Positions 7,149 to 15,079 of a DNA stretch of 64,000 nt are shown one piece after another. This DNA comes from Cellulosimicrobium cellulans. Its GTDB lineage: Bacteria > Actinomycetota > Actinomycetes > Actinomycetales > Cellulomonadaceae. The translations under genes were made by a program, and so were the position numbers. The stretch spans positions 372,001 through 436,000 of the forward strand of contig NZ_JAMXST010000005.1 in assembly GCF_024124905.1 (NCBI RefSeq), in the 5' to 3' direction. The notes under the pieces were generated by a model, which saw nothing but the letters and a program-made list of their open reading frames with translations, was not told where the DNA came from and did no database searches. The number at the start of each line of letters is the position of its first letter. The stretch's first letter is position 1.

Positions 7149-10100
7149 CTACAGGTCCGCCACCCGGACGTCACGGAACTCGATGAGGTCCGAGTTCCCG
7201 TGGTTCTGCAGCCCGATGAACCCGCTGTCGAACTGGCGCAGGTCCGTGGGCGGGTCGCCCGCGCGGGACGACTGGATCCCCGGCGCGTTCTCGAACTCGT
7301 TGATGACGACGCCGTTGCGGATGATCGTGTAGTGCTGGCCCACGACCCGGATCTCGTACTCGTTCCACTCGCCCTTGGGCTTCTCCCCGCCGGTGTTCAG
7401 GCCGACCGGGTCGAAGTTGTAGACCGAGCCCGTCTTCTGCGGCTCGCCCGTGGGTCCGTCGTAGATCTGGATCTCGTGGCCGCAGTAGATCGCGACCCAG
7501 GCGGGTGACTGGTTGTTCGCGCACTGCGCGTCACCCGGGTCGTTCGGGTTCGGGAACCGGGTGAACACGCCGGTGTTGGCGTGGTGGTCGCCCGCCGAGA
7601 CGTCGCGGTACAGGAGCTTCACGGAGAAGTCCCCGAGCTCCTCGCCCGCGTACCAGAGCATCCCCAGGCCGCCGCTCGACTTGAGCGAGCCGCCCGGCTC
7701 GAGCGTGAACTTGCCGCCCGGAGCCTGGTACCAGTCGTACAGCGACTCCTGCGTGCCGTCGAAGATCGTGCGGTACCCGCCGGGGTACGCGCCGATCTGG
7801 GACCGGGCCGCCGCGTCGACGAGGCGAGCACGCTCGCGGTCGCTGATGCGGCTGTCGTCGTACAGGCCCTTGGCCACCGACTCGACGTGCGCCAGGAACC
7901 GGGCGTGGGTGCGCCACTCCTTCTCGTCCTGGAACAGGTCGGCGATGTTGCACGCGCCCAGGTCACGGTTCTCGACCGTGGAGTCCACGTCGCCGAAGAA
8001 CACGGTCTCGCGGTCGTCGGGCAGCGTGCACGACGGCGAGCCGTCGGTCGTGACCGTGGCCGTCGAGCCGTCGGCGTACGTGACGGTGAGCTTGGCCTCG
8101 TAGTTCTTGACGCGCGGGTACTTGTGCTTCGGGTTGGCCTGACGCGAGGTCGAGCCGTCGCCGAACTCCCAGAGGTAGGAGACGCCACCGGAACGCGCTC
8201 CGGTGAACTGCACGGTCAGCGGGTCGCCCTGGATGCTCGTCGCGGACGCCGCCGGGGCCGGGGTCGGAGCCCCGCCCTGGTAGGTGATCCGCATGAGCTT
8301 CTGGTTCGGGTCGAGGCTGAAGAAGCCGCCCGCGTAGTCGACCAGGTACAGCGCGCCGTCCGGACCGAACTTCGCGTCCATCCAGCTCTGCAGCAGCCCG
8401 TCACCGCGGCCGCCCGGGATGATCTGGCGCAGGTCCTCCATGAACACGGGCGCGTCCAGGTTCTCCGGGTCGACCGTCACCGCGACGCGGTTGTTCGAGT
8501 TCGACTGGTCGCCGATGAACCACTTGCCCTCCCAGTACGACGGCCACGCGACGTCGGACTCGGGGTCGACCTGCGACTGGCGGTAGGTCGGGCCGGACAT
8601 GACGGCCTGGCCGCCACCCCGCAGCCACGGGATGGTGTAGGTCGCCTCGCTGTCGACGTACGACGGGATGCCGTTGCCGCGGTCCGGGAACACCGGGCCG
8701 CCGCCCGAGGGCGAGTACCAGATCATGTTGTCGCGCACCGGCGGGAGGTCGACGAGACCCGTGTTGCGCGGCGACGTGTTCTTCAGGTTGTCGCAGTCGT
8801 ACCAGCCGGTGAGGACGCTCGCGTCCTCGTTGCTCCGGTCGCGGTACGGCTGCCCGTTACCCATGCAGTACGGCCAGCCCTGGTTGCCCGCGGACGTGAT
8901 GATCGTCGCGGTCTCGTACTTCGCCGGGCCGAGGTCCGGGTTCGGGAGCGTCGCGTCCGGCCCGACCCAGGCCGCGGTCAGCCAGTCCGTGTCGGGGTCG
9001 ATCTGCAGGCGCGAGATGTTGCGCACGCCCATGACGTAGATCTCGGGACGCGTCTTGTCCGCGGGGTACTCGCCCACCGGGAACAGGTTGTCGTCCGGGA
9101 TCGTGTAGGTGCCGTCGTCCTCCGGGTGGATCCGCAGGATCTTGCCGTTGAGGTCGTTCGTGTTGCCGGCGGTGCGGCGCGCGTCCTGGAAGCTCAGGCC
9201 CGCGTACTCCTGCGTCCAGTTGTTGCCGGAGTAGCCGCTCGAACCACCGGACGAGTTGTTGTCGCCGGAGCCGATGTAGAGGTTGCCCTTGCTGTCGAAC
9301 GCCATGCCGCCGCCCGCGTGGCAGCAGCTGTGGATCTGCGTCTCCCACTCGAGCAGGTCGACCCGCGTGCTCTGGTCGATCGTCGGCGTCGCGGGGTCGT
9401 AGGTGAACCGCGAGACCGTCCGGTAGCCCACGCGACGCTCACGGTCGATGTTCTCGTGCGGCATCCAGTACACGTACAGCCAGTGGTTGGTCGCGAAGTC
9501 GGGGTCGGGCACGATGCCGAGCAGGCCCTCCTCGTTCTTCACGAGCTCGTCGCCGCTGCCGCGGTTGCCCATGACGTCGAGCGTCGTGAGGAGCTTCGCC
9601 TCACCCGTCTCCGGGTCCCACTGGTGGATCGTGCCGCAGCCGAGGCCCACGTTCGGGTCGCTCCACGGGACGATCGGGCCGGTCGGGCAGGCGCCGCGAC
9701 CGATGTAGAAGACCGTGCCGTCGGGCGCGATCGTCAGGCCGTGCTGCTCGCCGTTCTGGTCGAGCGTGCCGGCCGTGTTCACCTTCGACAGGCGCTCGGC
9801 CTTGTAGTTCGACGCGATCGTGGCCTGGCAGTCGCCGCGCACGACGCCCGTCGTCCACTGCAGCGCGCCGAGGAGGTGCTCGCGGAACGTCGCGTCCTGC
9901 CAGCTCTCGGGCGTGCCGCCCATGCCGGTGAAGAACGAGCGTCCGCCGTCGTAGTCGCGGCACCACGAGACGGGCTGGAACGGGTTGGTCGTCGGGCCGG
10001 CGTCGGGGCCGGGCTCGAGCGTCGCGACCGTGTGCACGTCACCGGTCGGGTCGTCGGCCCAGTCCAGCCACCTGTCCTCGCGGTCCCACGTGAGCGGGAG

Positions 10101-11144
10101 GTCCGCCGTCGCGGGGTGCTGGCGGTCGACCAGGTCGACCGTGCGCTCCTCGAGCGGGATCTCCGGGTCGGGCTGCTCGACGGAGTCGGGGCCGAAGATC
10201 GAGAACTCGGCGAGCTGGACCTCGGCGTCGCCCGAGTTCGCGGTGACGTCCAGGCGGTACCAGCCGTACTCCGTCTCGTTCCCGACGTCGAACGTGCGCG
10301 GCTGGAAGCGCTGCGGGAAGTCCTCGTCGGTCCGCGTGTCGAGGTCGACCCACGTCTGCCCGTCGGTCGAGCCCTGGACCTTCCAGTTCTTCGGGTCGCG
10401 GCCCGCGGAGTCGTTCGCCGAGGTGATGCCGTACTTCACGAGCGCGACGGGCTTCTCCATGCGCAGCGTGAGCTGGCCCGTGCGGGCGAACGTCAGCCAC
10501 TTGGTGTTGGGGTCGCCGTCGACGGCCTTGGCCGGGGTCTCTGCGGCCGGGCTGCGGCCGGTGCCGGTCGCCTCGGCGACCTTCTCCGCCGTCATCGTCG
10601 CGCCCTTGATCCGGGCGCCGACGAGGCCCTCGAACCACTTCGACGCCTCCTGGGCGCGCGCGGCGTCGCGCACGCCGAGGAAGCCGCCGCCGGCGTTGAC
10701 GTACGCCTGGAGCGCGGCCTCCTGCTCGCCGCTCAGCTCGATGCCCTCCGAGGAGAGCATGACGACGCCGCGGTACTCGCCGAGCGTCGCCTCGCTGATC
10801 ATGGCCGGGTCGGACGTCGCCTCGACGTCGAACCCGTTGGCGGCACCCAGCTCGGTCAGCGCCGCGGTCGCGGCGACGACCGGGTCGGCCTGCTCGTCGG
10901 GCGCGCCGTGGAACACGAGCACGCGCACGGCCGTCGTGGTCGCCGCGGTCGCCACGGGCCCGGCGGCCAGGGCCCCGCTCGAGGCGACCGCGCTGCTCGG
11001 CGCCGTGGCGACGGGCTGCGCCGCCGCCGGGATCACGGCGGCGCTCGCGACGAGCGCGGCGCTCGTGAGGCCCACGGTCATGGCCAGTAGTGCTCCTGGT
11101 CGGGAGCGTCCCCTCGTGGGGGATGTCGATCGTCTGGACAGCAC
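7149..11144 (-). CDS. Giant secreted ThuA / discoidin / GSDH / PKD / DUF1080 protein
   Basis: A 1331-residue exported protein. The GTG start at 11144 is 7 nt from AAGGAG. Visible modules in order: signal peptide (1-42); first half of a ThuA-like glutamine amidotransferase fold (about 73-180, VRVLVFHG); a discoidin (F5/8 type C) domain inserted at about 186-317; the second ThuA half (to about 440, GGRSFFTGMGGTPESW); a glucose/sorbosone dehydrogenase beta-propeller (about 455-985, with NEEGLLGI, HAGGGMAFD, NDLNGKILRIHPEDDG); a PKD domain (about 990-1068, YLWEFGDGSTS); a small Cys module (about 1070-1150) shared with the downstream protein; and a C-terminal 3-keto-disaccharide hydrolase/DUF1080 domain (about 1155-1331, with EYEIRVVGQHYTIIRNG). 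It likely oxidises and cleaves extracellular sugars. The multicopper oxidase upstream and the cupredoxin downstream could serve as electron acceptors; that link is inferred. Confidence 0.9.
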   Translation of the reverse strand: MLSRRSTSPTRGRSRPGALLAMTVGLTSAALVASAAVIPAAAQPVATAPSSAVASSGALAAGPVATAATTTAVRVLVFHGAPDEQADPVVAATAALTELGAANGFDVEATSDPAMISEATLGEYRGVVMLSSEGIELSGEQEAALQAYVNAGGGFLGVRDAARAQEASKWFEGLVGARIKGATMTAEKVAEATGTGRSPAAETPAKAVDGDPNTKWLTFARTGQLTLRMEKPVALVKYGITSANDSAGRDPKNWKVQGSTDGQTWVDLDTRTDEDFPQRFQPRTFDVGNETEYGWYRLDVTANSGDAEVQLAEFSIFGPDSVEQPDPEIPLEERTVDLVDRQHPATADLPLTWDREDRWLDWADDPTGDVHTVATLEPGPDAGPTTNPFQPVSWCRDYDGGRSFFTGMGGTPESWQDATFREHLLGALQWTTGVVRGDCQATIASNYKAERLSKVNTAGTLDQNGEQHGLTIAPDGTVFYIGRGACPTGPIVPWSDPNVGLGCGTIHQWDPETGEAKLLTTLDVMGNRGSGDELVKNEEGLLGIVPDPDFATNHWLYVYWMPHENIDRERRVGYRTVSRFTYDPATPTIDQSTRVDLLEWETQIHSCCHAGGGMAFDSKGNLYIGSGDNNSSGGSSGYSGNNWTQEYAGLSFQDARRTAGNTNDLNGKILRIHPEDDGTYTIPDDNLFPVGEYPADKTRPEIYVMGVRNISRLQIDPDTDWLTAAWVGPDATLPNPDLGPAKYETATIITSAGNQGWPYCMGNGQPYRDRSNEDASVLTGWYDCDNLKNTSPRNTGLVDLPPVRDNMIWYSPSGGGPVFPDRGNGIPSYVDSEATYTIPWLRGGGQAVMSGPTYRQSQVDPESDVAWPSYWEGKWFIGDQSNSNNRVAVTVDPENLDAPVFMEDLRQIIPGGRGDGLLQSWMDAKFGPDGALYLVDYAGGFFSLDPNQKLMRITYQGGAPTPAPAASATSIQGDPLTVQFTGARSGGVSYLWEFGDGSTSRQANPKHKYPRVKNYEAKLTVTYADGSTATVTTDGSPSCTLPDDRETVFFGDVDSTVENRDLGACNIADLFQDEKEWRTHARFLAHVESVAKGLYDDSRISDRERARLVDAAARSQIGAYPGGYRTIFDGTQESLYDWYQAPGGKFTLEPGGSLKSSGGLGMLWYAGEELGDFSVKLLYRDVSAGDHHANTGVFTRFPNPNDPGDAQCANNQSPAWVAIYCGHEIQIYDGPTGEPQKTGSVYNFDPVGLNTGGEKPKGEWNEYEIRVVGQHYTIIRNGVVINEFENAPGIQSSRAGDPPTDLRQFDSGFIGLQNHGNSDLIEFRDVRVADL

Positions 11145-11265
11145 TCTCCAACTCCTTCGTCATCGGTGCGGCGCTCCCGGGCGGGCCGGGAGCGGGTCGT
11201 GCTGGTGCGGGTGGTGCTGGTGCGGGGCGAGCCCGCGGCCCGTCGGTCCTGGATCAGCCGACGGC

Positions 11266-12432
11266 TCAGTGGCCGGCGTGCCCCGCGAGGTCGACGACGG
11301 CCGGCCCGGTCCCTCCGGCCGCGGCACCACCCGTGGTGGCCGCTGCGCCGTCGGTCGTCGCGGCCCCGCCCGACGGTGCCGACATCGTGTGGCTGGCGTG
11401 GCCCTGGAACCGGTCGATGGTCTCCTGCGCACCGGGCGGCATGGAGCCGTCGGCGTTGCGCACGAGGAAGACGCCCGCCATCCCGCCGTCGGAGTGGAAC
11501 TGGACGTGGCAGTGGTACATCCACGCCCCCGGCCCGACCCCGAGGCCCGCGACGACCTGGAACCCGAACGCGTCGCCCGGGTTGAGGTCGCGGTTGTCCA
11601 CGACCTGGCTCGTGTCGTACTGGTCCGCGAGGAGGCCCGTCCGGTTGTTCGCCCAGCGGTGGGCGTGCAGGTGGAAGGTGTGGAGCTGGTTCCCGTGGCC
11701 GATGCAGATGAACTCGACGCGCTCGCCGAGCTTCGCCTCGTACATCGGCGTGTTCGGCGCGACCTTGTTGTTGATCGTCATGTCGTTGAAGACCATCGTG
11801 AACTGCTTCTGCGGCAGCACGTCCCCGACGCGGCGCACGACGAGCGCGCCGTAGAGCCCGGCGGCGATCCCCTGCGTGCCGTGGTCGCCCCACGCGTGGT
11901 CGTGGTAGTGCCAGTAGCCGGCGCTGCCCGGCATCCAGATGCCGCGGTCACGCGCCATCTTGACGGTCGACCAGGTGTACGTCCGCGTCTCGCCCGGCTC
12001 GTTGAACGAGTTGTTGAAGGCGCTGCCGTCGCTGTTGACGTCGTAGTTCACGCCGTGCGGGTGGATCGACAGGCGCTTGTCCGTCGTGTTGACGAGCGTG
12101 ATCTCGAGGGTCTCGCCCTCCCACATCTCGAGGATGGGGCCGGGGACCGTGGCCTTGCCGCGCTCCAAGCCGTAACCGACGAGCGTGTCGGAGATCCGCT
12201 CGGCGTACATCGTGATCTTGCGGACGTCGCCCACGGCGGTGGCTACCGCACCGGTGGCCGCCGCGCCGGTCGTGGTCGCGGCGGCGGCCGGGGGTGCCGC
12301 CGCGACGCTGCCGCCGGCGCCCAGCAGCAGGGCGGCCGCGGGGCTCGCGGCGACGACGCCGGCCCCCGCGAGGAGCGCCCGTCGCGAGAGCGGCCTGGCG
12401 GGCGTCTCGGTCTCGGTCGTCGGGTCGGGCAT
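11266..12432 (-). CDS. Tat-exported two-domain multicopper oxidase
   Basis: A 388-residue protein with a twin-arginine leader (LSRRALLAGAG at 15-25) and all copper motifs of a multicopper oxidase: HPHG (H124, H126), HYHDH (175-179), HTFHLHAH (251-258) and HCHVQFHSDGGM (307-318, holding the T1 Cys308 and Met318). The length and two-domain layout match small laccases or two-domain multicopper oxidases that work as trimers. The His/Gly-rich C-terminus ends DLAGHAGH. The ATG at 12432 follows GAAGGAG at 5 nt. It would oxidise phenolic or metal substrates outside the cell with reduction of O2. It is the first gene of the unit continuing into the ThuA/GSDH and cupredoxin genes (gaps 121 and 167 bp). 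Confidence 0.92.
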   Translation of the reverse strand: MPDPTTETETPARPLSRRALLAGAGVVAASPAAALLLGAGGSVAAAPPAAAATTTGAAATGAVATAVGDVRKITMYAERISDTLVGYGLERGKATVPGPILEMWEGETLEITLVNTTDKRLSIHPHGVNYDVNSDGSAFNNSFNEPGETRTYTWSTVKMARDRGIWMPGSAGYWHYHDHAWGDHGTQGIAAGLYGALVVRRVGDVLPQKQFTMVFNDMTINNKVAPNTPMYEAKLGERVEFICIGHGNQLHTFHLHAHRWANNRTGLLADQYDTSQVVDNRDLNPGDAFGFQVVAGLGVGPGAWMYHCHVQFHSDGGMAGVFLVRNADGSMPPGAQETIDRFQGHASHTMSAPSGGAATTDGAAATTGGAAAGGTGPAVVDLAGHAGH

Positions 12433-12803
12433 GGGGACTCCTTCCGGGCGTACGGGGTCGTCCGGGCGGCTCGCGGGCGCGCCGGACCGGCGTGCCGGCG
12501 CTCGCCGTCACGCTGACCGGCGCCACGGGTGCGCGCGGAGGTTCCCCGGGTGGTGCTGTGGGGGGCAGTGTGGGCAGGACTGGGTCGTGCGGGGGTGTCC
12601 CGCGTCGCAGAGGGTCGAGACGGTTCTCGGTCGTGCGGGGCTCGACCCGCGACCGGTGGGAGACCGACCGTGGGGCGAGGTCCGGGGCCGCCGTGGCCCC
12701 GCCGGGGCACGCGTCGGTGCGCGCCGTCGGCTGTCGGTCCGGACGTCGAGCTCCCCTGCTCCGGCGTCCGGTCCCCTGGTCGGTTCCAGGGGCAACGAGG
12801 TTT

Positions 12804-12832
12804 ATGACACCGCAGTCAGAGGCCGATGTCAA
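12804..12832 (-). promoter_or_regulatory. Candidate sigma70-type promoter for the multicopper oxidase unit
   Basis: On the minus strand a perfect TTGACA (12827-12832) is followed, after exactly 17 nt, by TGTCAT (12804-12809), a moderate -10. This is the only consensus -35 in the region and lies in its AT-richest patch. Confidence 0.5.
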
Positions 12833-12845
12833 CAGATAGGCGAAA

Positions 12846-12859
12846 GTTGTGTCGACAAC
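12846..12859. promoter_or_regulatory. Palindrome GTTGTGTCGACAAC, possible operator
   Basis: Arms GTTGT/ACAAC with a 4-nt centre, 13 bp upstream of the candidate -35 of the oxidase unit. An activator or repressor site is possible; no matching regulator can be named. Confidence 0.35.
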
Positions 12860-13000
12860 AAGCAAAAGTCCCCGGTCGGTCGACACTTCTCCGTGTCGTG
12901 GCCCGGGGACGCGCCCGGCACGGGGTGGCGACGGGGCCTCGGGAAGGCGGTCGACCACCCCGTGCTCGGGGGTCGCTCAGCACGCGCGCCGCGCGCCAGG

Positions 13001-13867
13001 TCAGGCGTCGAGCACCTCGCGCAGCGCGGCGGCGAACGCCGCCGGGTCGTTGTGCGGCGACCACTCGCTCACCATGAAGCCGCCGTGGTCGCCGGGGAAC
13101 GTCACCGCCTCGACGCCCAGCAGCTCCGCGAGCGCCACGCCGCCCCTCCAGGCGAGCGTCCCCTCGCCCTGTGCGCTGACCGCCGGCACGACCCGCGTCC
13201 CCGACGCCCGCAGCACCGCGCCGTCGGGAGCCCAGGACGGCATCGTCGCGAGGTTCCGGCCGAGCAGCAGGTCGTCGCGCGACCCGTCGTCCTCCGCGGG
13301 GAAGCCGAACGTCGCCGGGTCGGGGGCCGGCCGCCCGAGGTAGTCGGCCGGGAGGGGGCCCACGTGGCTCACGAGCGCGACGAACTTCGCCATCGCCGGG
13401 CCGAACCCCTCCCGGCCGTAGGTCTCGACGATGTCCGCCTGCACCGTCGTCGCGAGCTCGGCGTCCTCGAGCAGCGGCGTGATCGGCGGCTCGTGCGACA
13501 CGAACGTCCGCACGTCCCCCGGGTACCGCTCGACCCACGACAGCCCGACCACGCCGCCACCGCTCGACCCGAACACGTCCACCGGCCCCAGGCCGACCGC
13601 CGACGCCACCGCGTGCAGGTCGTCGGCGTGCGCCTCGACCGAGACCTCCCCGTCGGGCGCGAGCGTGCTGCGCTCGGTGCCGCGCGGGTCGTACGTGACG
13701 ACCACCCTGTCGTCGAGCAGCCCGGCGAGCTGCTCGAACCCGGACGCCGCCATGGGCGACCCCATGACGACGACCGGCCGTCGGTCGCCCGCGACGTCCG
13801 GCGTCCAGACGTCGTAGGCGACGACCGCTCCCGGTACGTCCACCGTGTAGGTCTTGCGCGCGCTCAT
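13001..13867 (-). CDS. Alpha/beta hydrolase
   Basis: A 288-residue cytoplasmic alpha/beta hydrolase. The GGAGG at 5-6 nt supports the ATG at 13867. The oxyanion segment VVVMGSPM, the strand-turn TYDPRGTERS and the nucleophile elbow VFGSSGGG (Ser102) are clear; the catalytic His lies in FPGDHGGFM near residue 263. The acid residue is less obvious from sequence alone. It fits the general family of esterases, haloalkane dehalogenases and epoxide hydrolases; the substrate is unknown. It is transcribed alone, with the pseudogene at 14004 upstream on the same strand. Confidence 0.85.
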   Translation of the reverse strand: MSARKTYTVDVPGAVVAYDVWTPDVAGDRRPVVVMGSPMAASGFEQLAGLLDDRVVVTYDPRGTERSTLAPDGEVSVEAHADDLHAVASAVGLGPVDVFGSSGGGVVGLSWVERYPGDVRTFVSHEPPITPLLEDAELATTVQADIVETYGREGFGPAMAKFVALVSHVGPLPADYLGRPAPDPATFGFPAEDDGSRDDLLLGRNLATMPSWAPDGAVLRASGTRVVPAVSAQGEGTLAWRGGVALAELLGVEAVTFPGDHGGFMVSEWSPHNDPAAFAAALREVLDA

Positions 13868-14003
13868 GCCGTCCTCCGTGTCGTCGTGCCCGCGGCCGTG
13901 CACCCGGGCTCCCGAGCGTTCTGACGACCGCCGCGCCGAGAACTCATCGGCGGCGGCGACCGACCGCTCGGGCCGTCGCCGCCGACTCGTCAGTCGTCGC
14001 CGG

Positions 14004-14941
14004 TCAGCTCGTCAGGCGCGCGAACTCGTCCTGGGAGACCTCGCGCAGACCCGCGACCGACGGCTCGAGGAGGGCGAGGGACGCGTCGTCGCGCGGGTGC
14101 CAGGTGTACTCCGACGTCGTGACCGACAGGCTCGGCTGCGTGGCGCCGTCGAGGAGGTAGTGCTCGGTCCGCTCGTCGGACAGCGGCAGGTGCGTCTGGT
14201 CGTCGAAGCACGCGGCCCGCGTCCAGTCGACGGTGCCCGGCGCACCGTCGACCCACATCGGCGCCTCGCTCGCGGGAGCCGCCGACCCGGGACCGGAGAG
14301 CTCGAAGCACGTCGCCGCGCGCCCGCCGACCGTCCGCTCCTCGGGGCCGCTCGTGACGACGTCCGGCTGGTCGGCGAGCGCCCGGATCGCCTCCATCTGC
14401 GCAGACAGGTCCGCCATCTGCGCGGTGAGCTGCTCCCGGATGGTGCCCTCCCGGACGTCGTCCCAGTTCTCGGCCGGCAGCGTGAACCGCGAGTAGACGC
14501 CGGCCGCGGGGCTCACCCACCAGTACGTCGTCTGCCCTTCCGGCCCGGCCGGGTCGGCGTGCTTGACCTCCTCGACGCCCACCATGGGGGCAGCGACCGA
14601 CGCCGCGGAGTCCCTCTCGGAGACCCAGCGGGTCGCGCTCCCGTCTCCGGCCGTGAAGGTCCGGTCCGCGGACGTGTCGACGCGCCGCACGAGCGCGGCC
14701 CGGCGCGAGCCCGCGCGCAGGTGGTTCGCCATGACGTTGCGCGTGACCCGCAGGAGCCACCCGAGCTGTACGGCGGCACCTCCGTGATCCGGCGCCAGGC
14801 CACCACGAAGACCTCGCACACGACGTCCTCCGCGTCCTGCGGGGACAGCCGCGTCGCCACGCACCGGTACACGGACCGCGCATGGTCGCGGTAGAGGCGG
14901 TCGAGGCGCTCGCGCGCCTCCGCCTCGGGGGGTGGGGACAT
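14004..14941 (-). pseudogene. Chimeric, frameshifted ECF sigma factor fused to another gene's 3' end
   Basis: The first part, from ATG 14941, encodes an ECF sigma region 2 (RLYRDHARSVYRCVATRLSP, QDAEDVVCEVFVVAWRRI). Near 14765-14770 the frame shifts, and region 2 continues in another frame as LGWLLRVTRNVMANHLRAG. Instead of region 4, that frame passes into about 200 residues unlike any sigma factor (YWWVSPAAGVYSRFTLPAEN ... EYTWHPRDDASLALLEPSV). These look like the C-terminal half of an extracytoplasmic protein of the type often encoded just downstream of such sigma genes. The likely history is an internal deletion joining the two genes, plus a frameshift. Region 4, needed for -35 recognition, is missing, so no functional sigma factor is expected. 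Confidence 0.7.
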
Positions 14942-15067
14942 CCGCCCTCGCTCCTGTCGTCGTCCTCGACGCCGCCCCTCGCGGCGCTCCGCACGGGGAT
15001 GTCCGGCAGGCGGCCCAGGATGACAGCCGGGACGAACCGGGCGGTGCAGCCGGCGGCACGGTGCCAC

Positions 15068-15073
15068 TACCCT
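15068..15073 (+). promoter_or_regulatory. -10 box (TACCCT), leaderless start at 15080
   Basis: TACCCT ends 6 nt before the ATG at 15080; no Shine-Dalgarno sequence is present. Confidence 0.4.
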
Positions 15074-15079
15074 CGCAGG

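Larger units (their letters stand above)
12433..13000 (-). promoter_or_regulatory. 568-bp leader/promoter region of the oxidase unit
   Basis: No supported gene here. It contains the promoter described at 12804-12832 and an AT-richer patch at 12795-12870 in otherwise very GC-rich DNA. The predicted transcript would carry about 365 nt of 5' leader before the oxidase start. Open frames through it are Arg/Pro-rich and have no ribosome-binding site. Confidence 0.5.

Noticed and set aside
7581-11090. Very long plus-strand frame opposite the ThuA/GSDH gene
   Set aside because: Arg/Val/Ala-rich shadow of a clearly recognised gene; no domain, no ribosome-binding site.
11948-12958. Minus-strand frame across the oxidase leader
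   Set aside because: Overlaps the start of the multicopper oxidase in another frame; Arg/Pro-rich without motif or ribosome-binding site.
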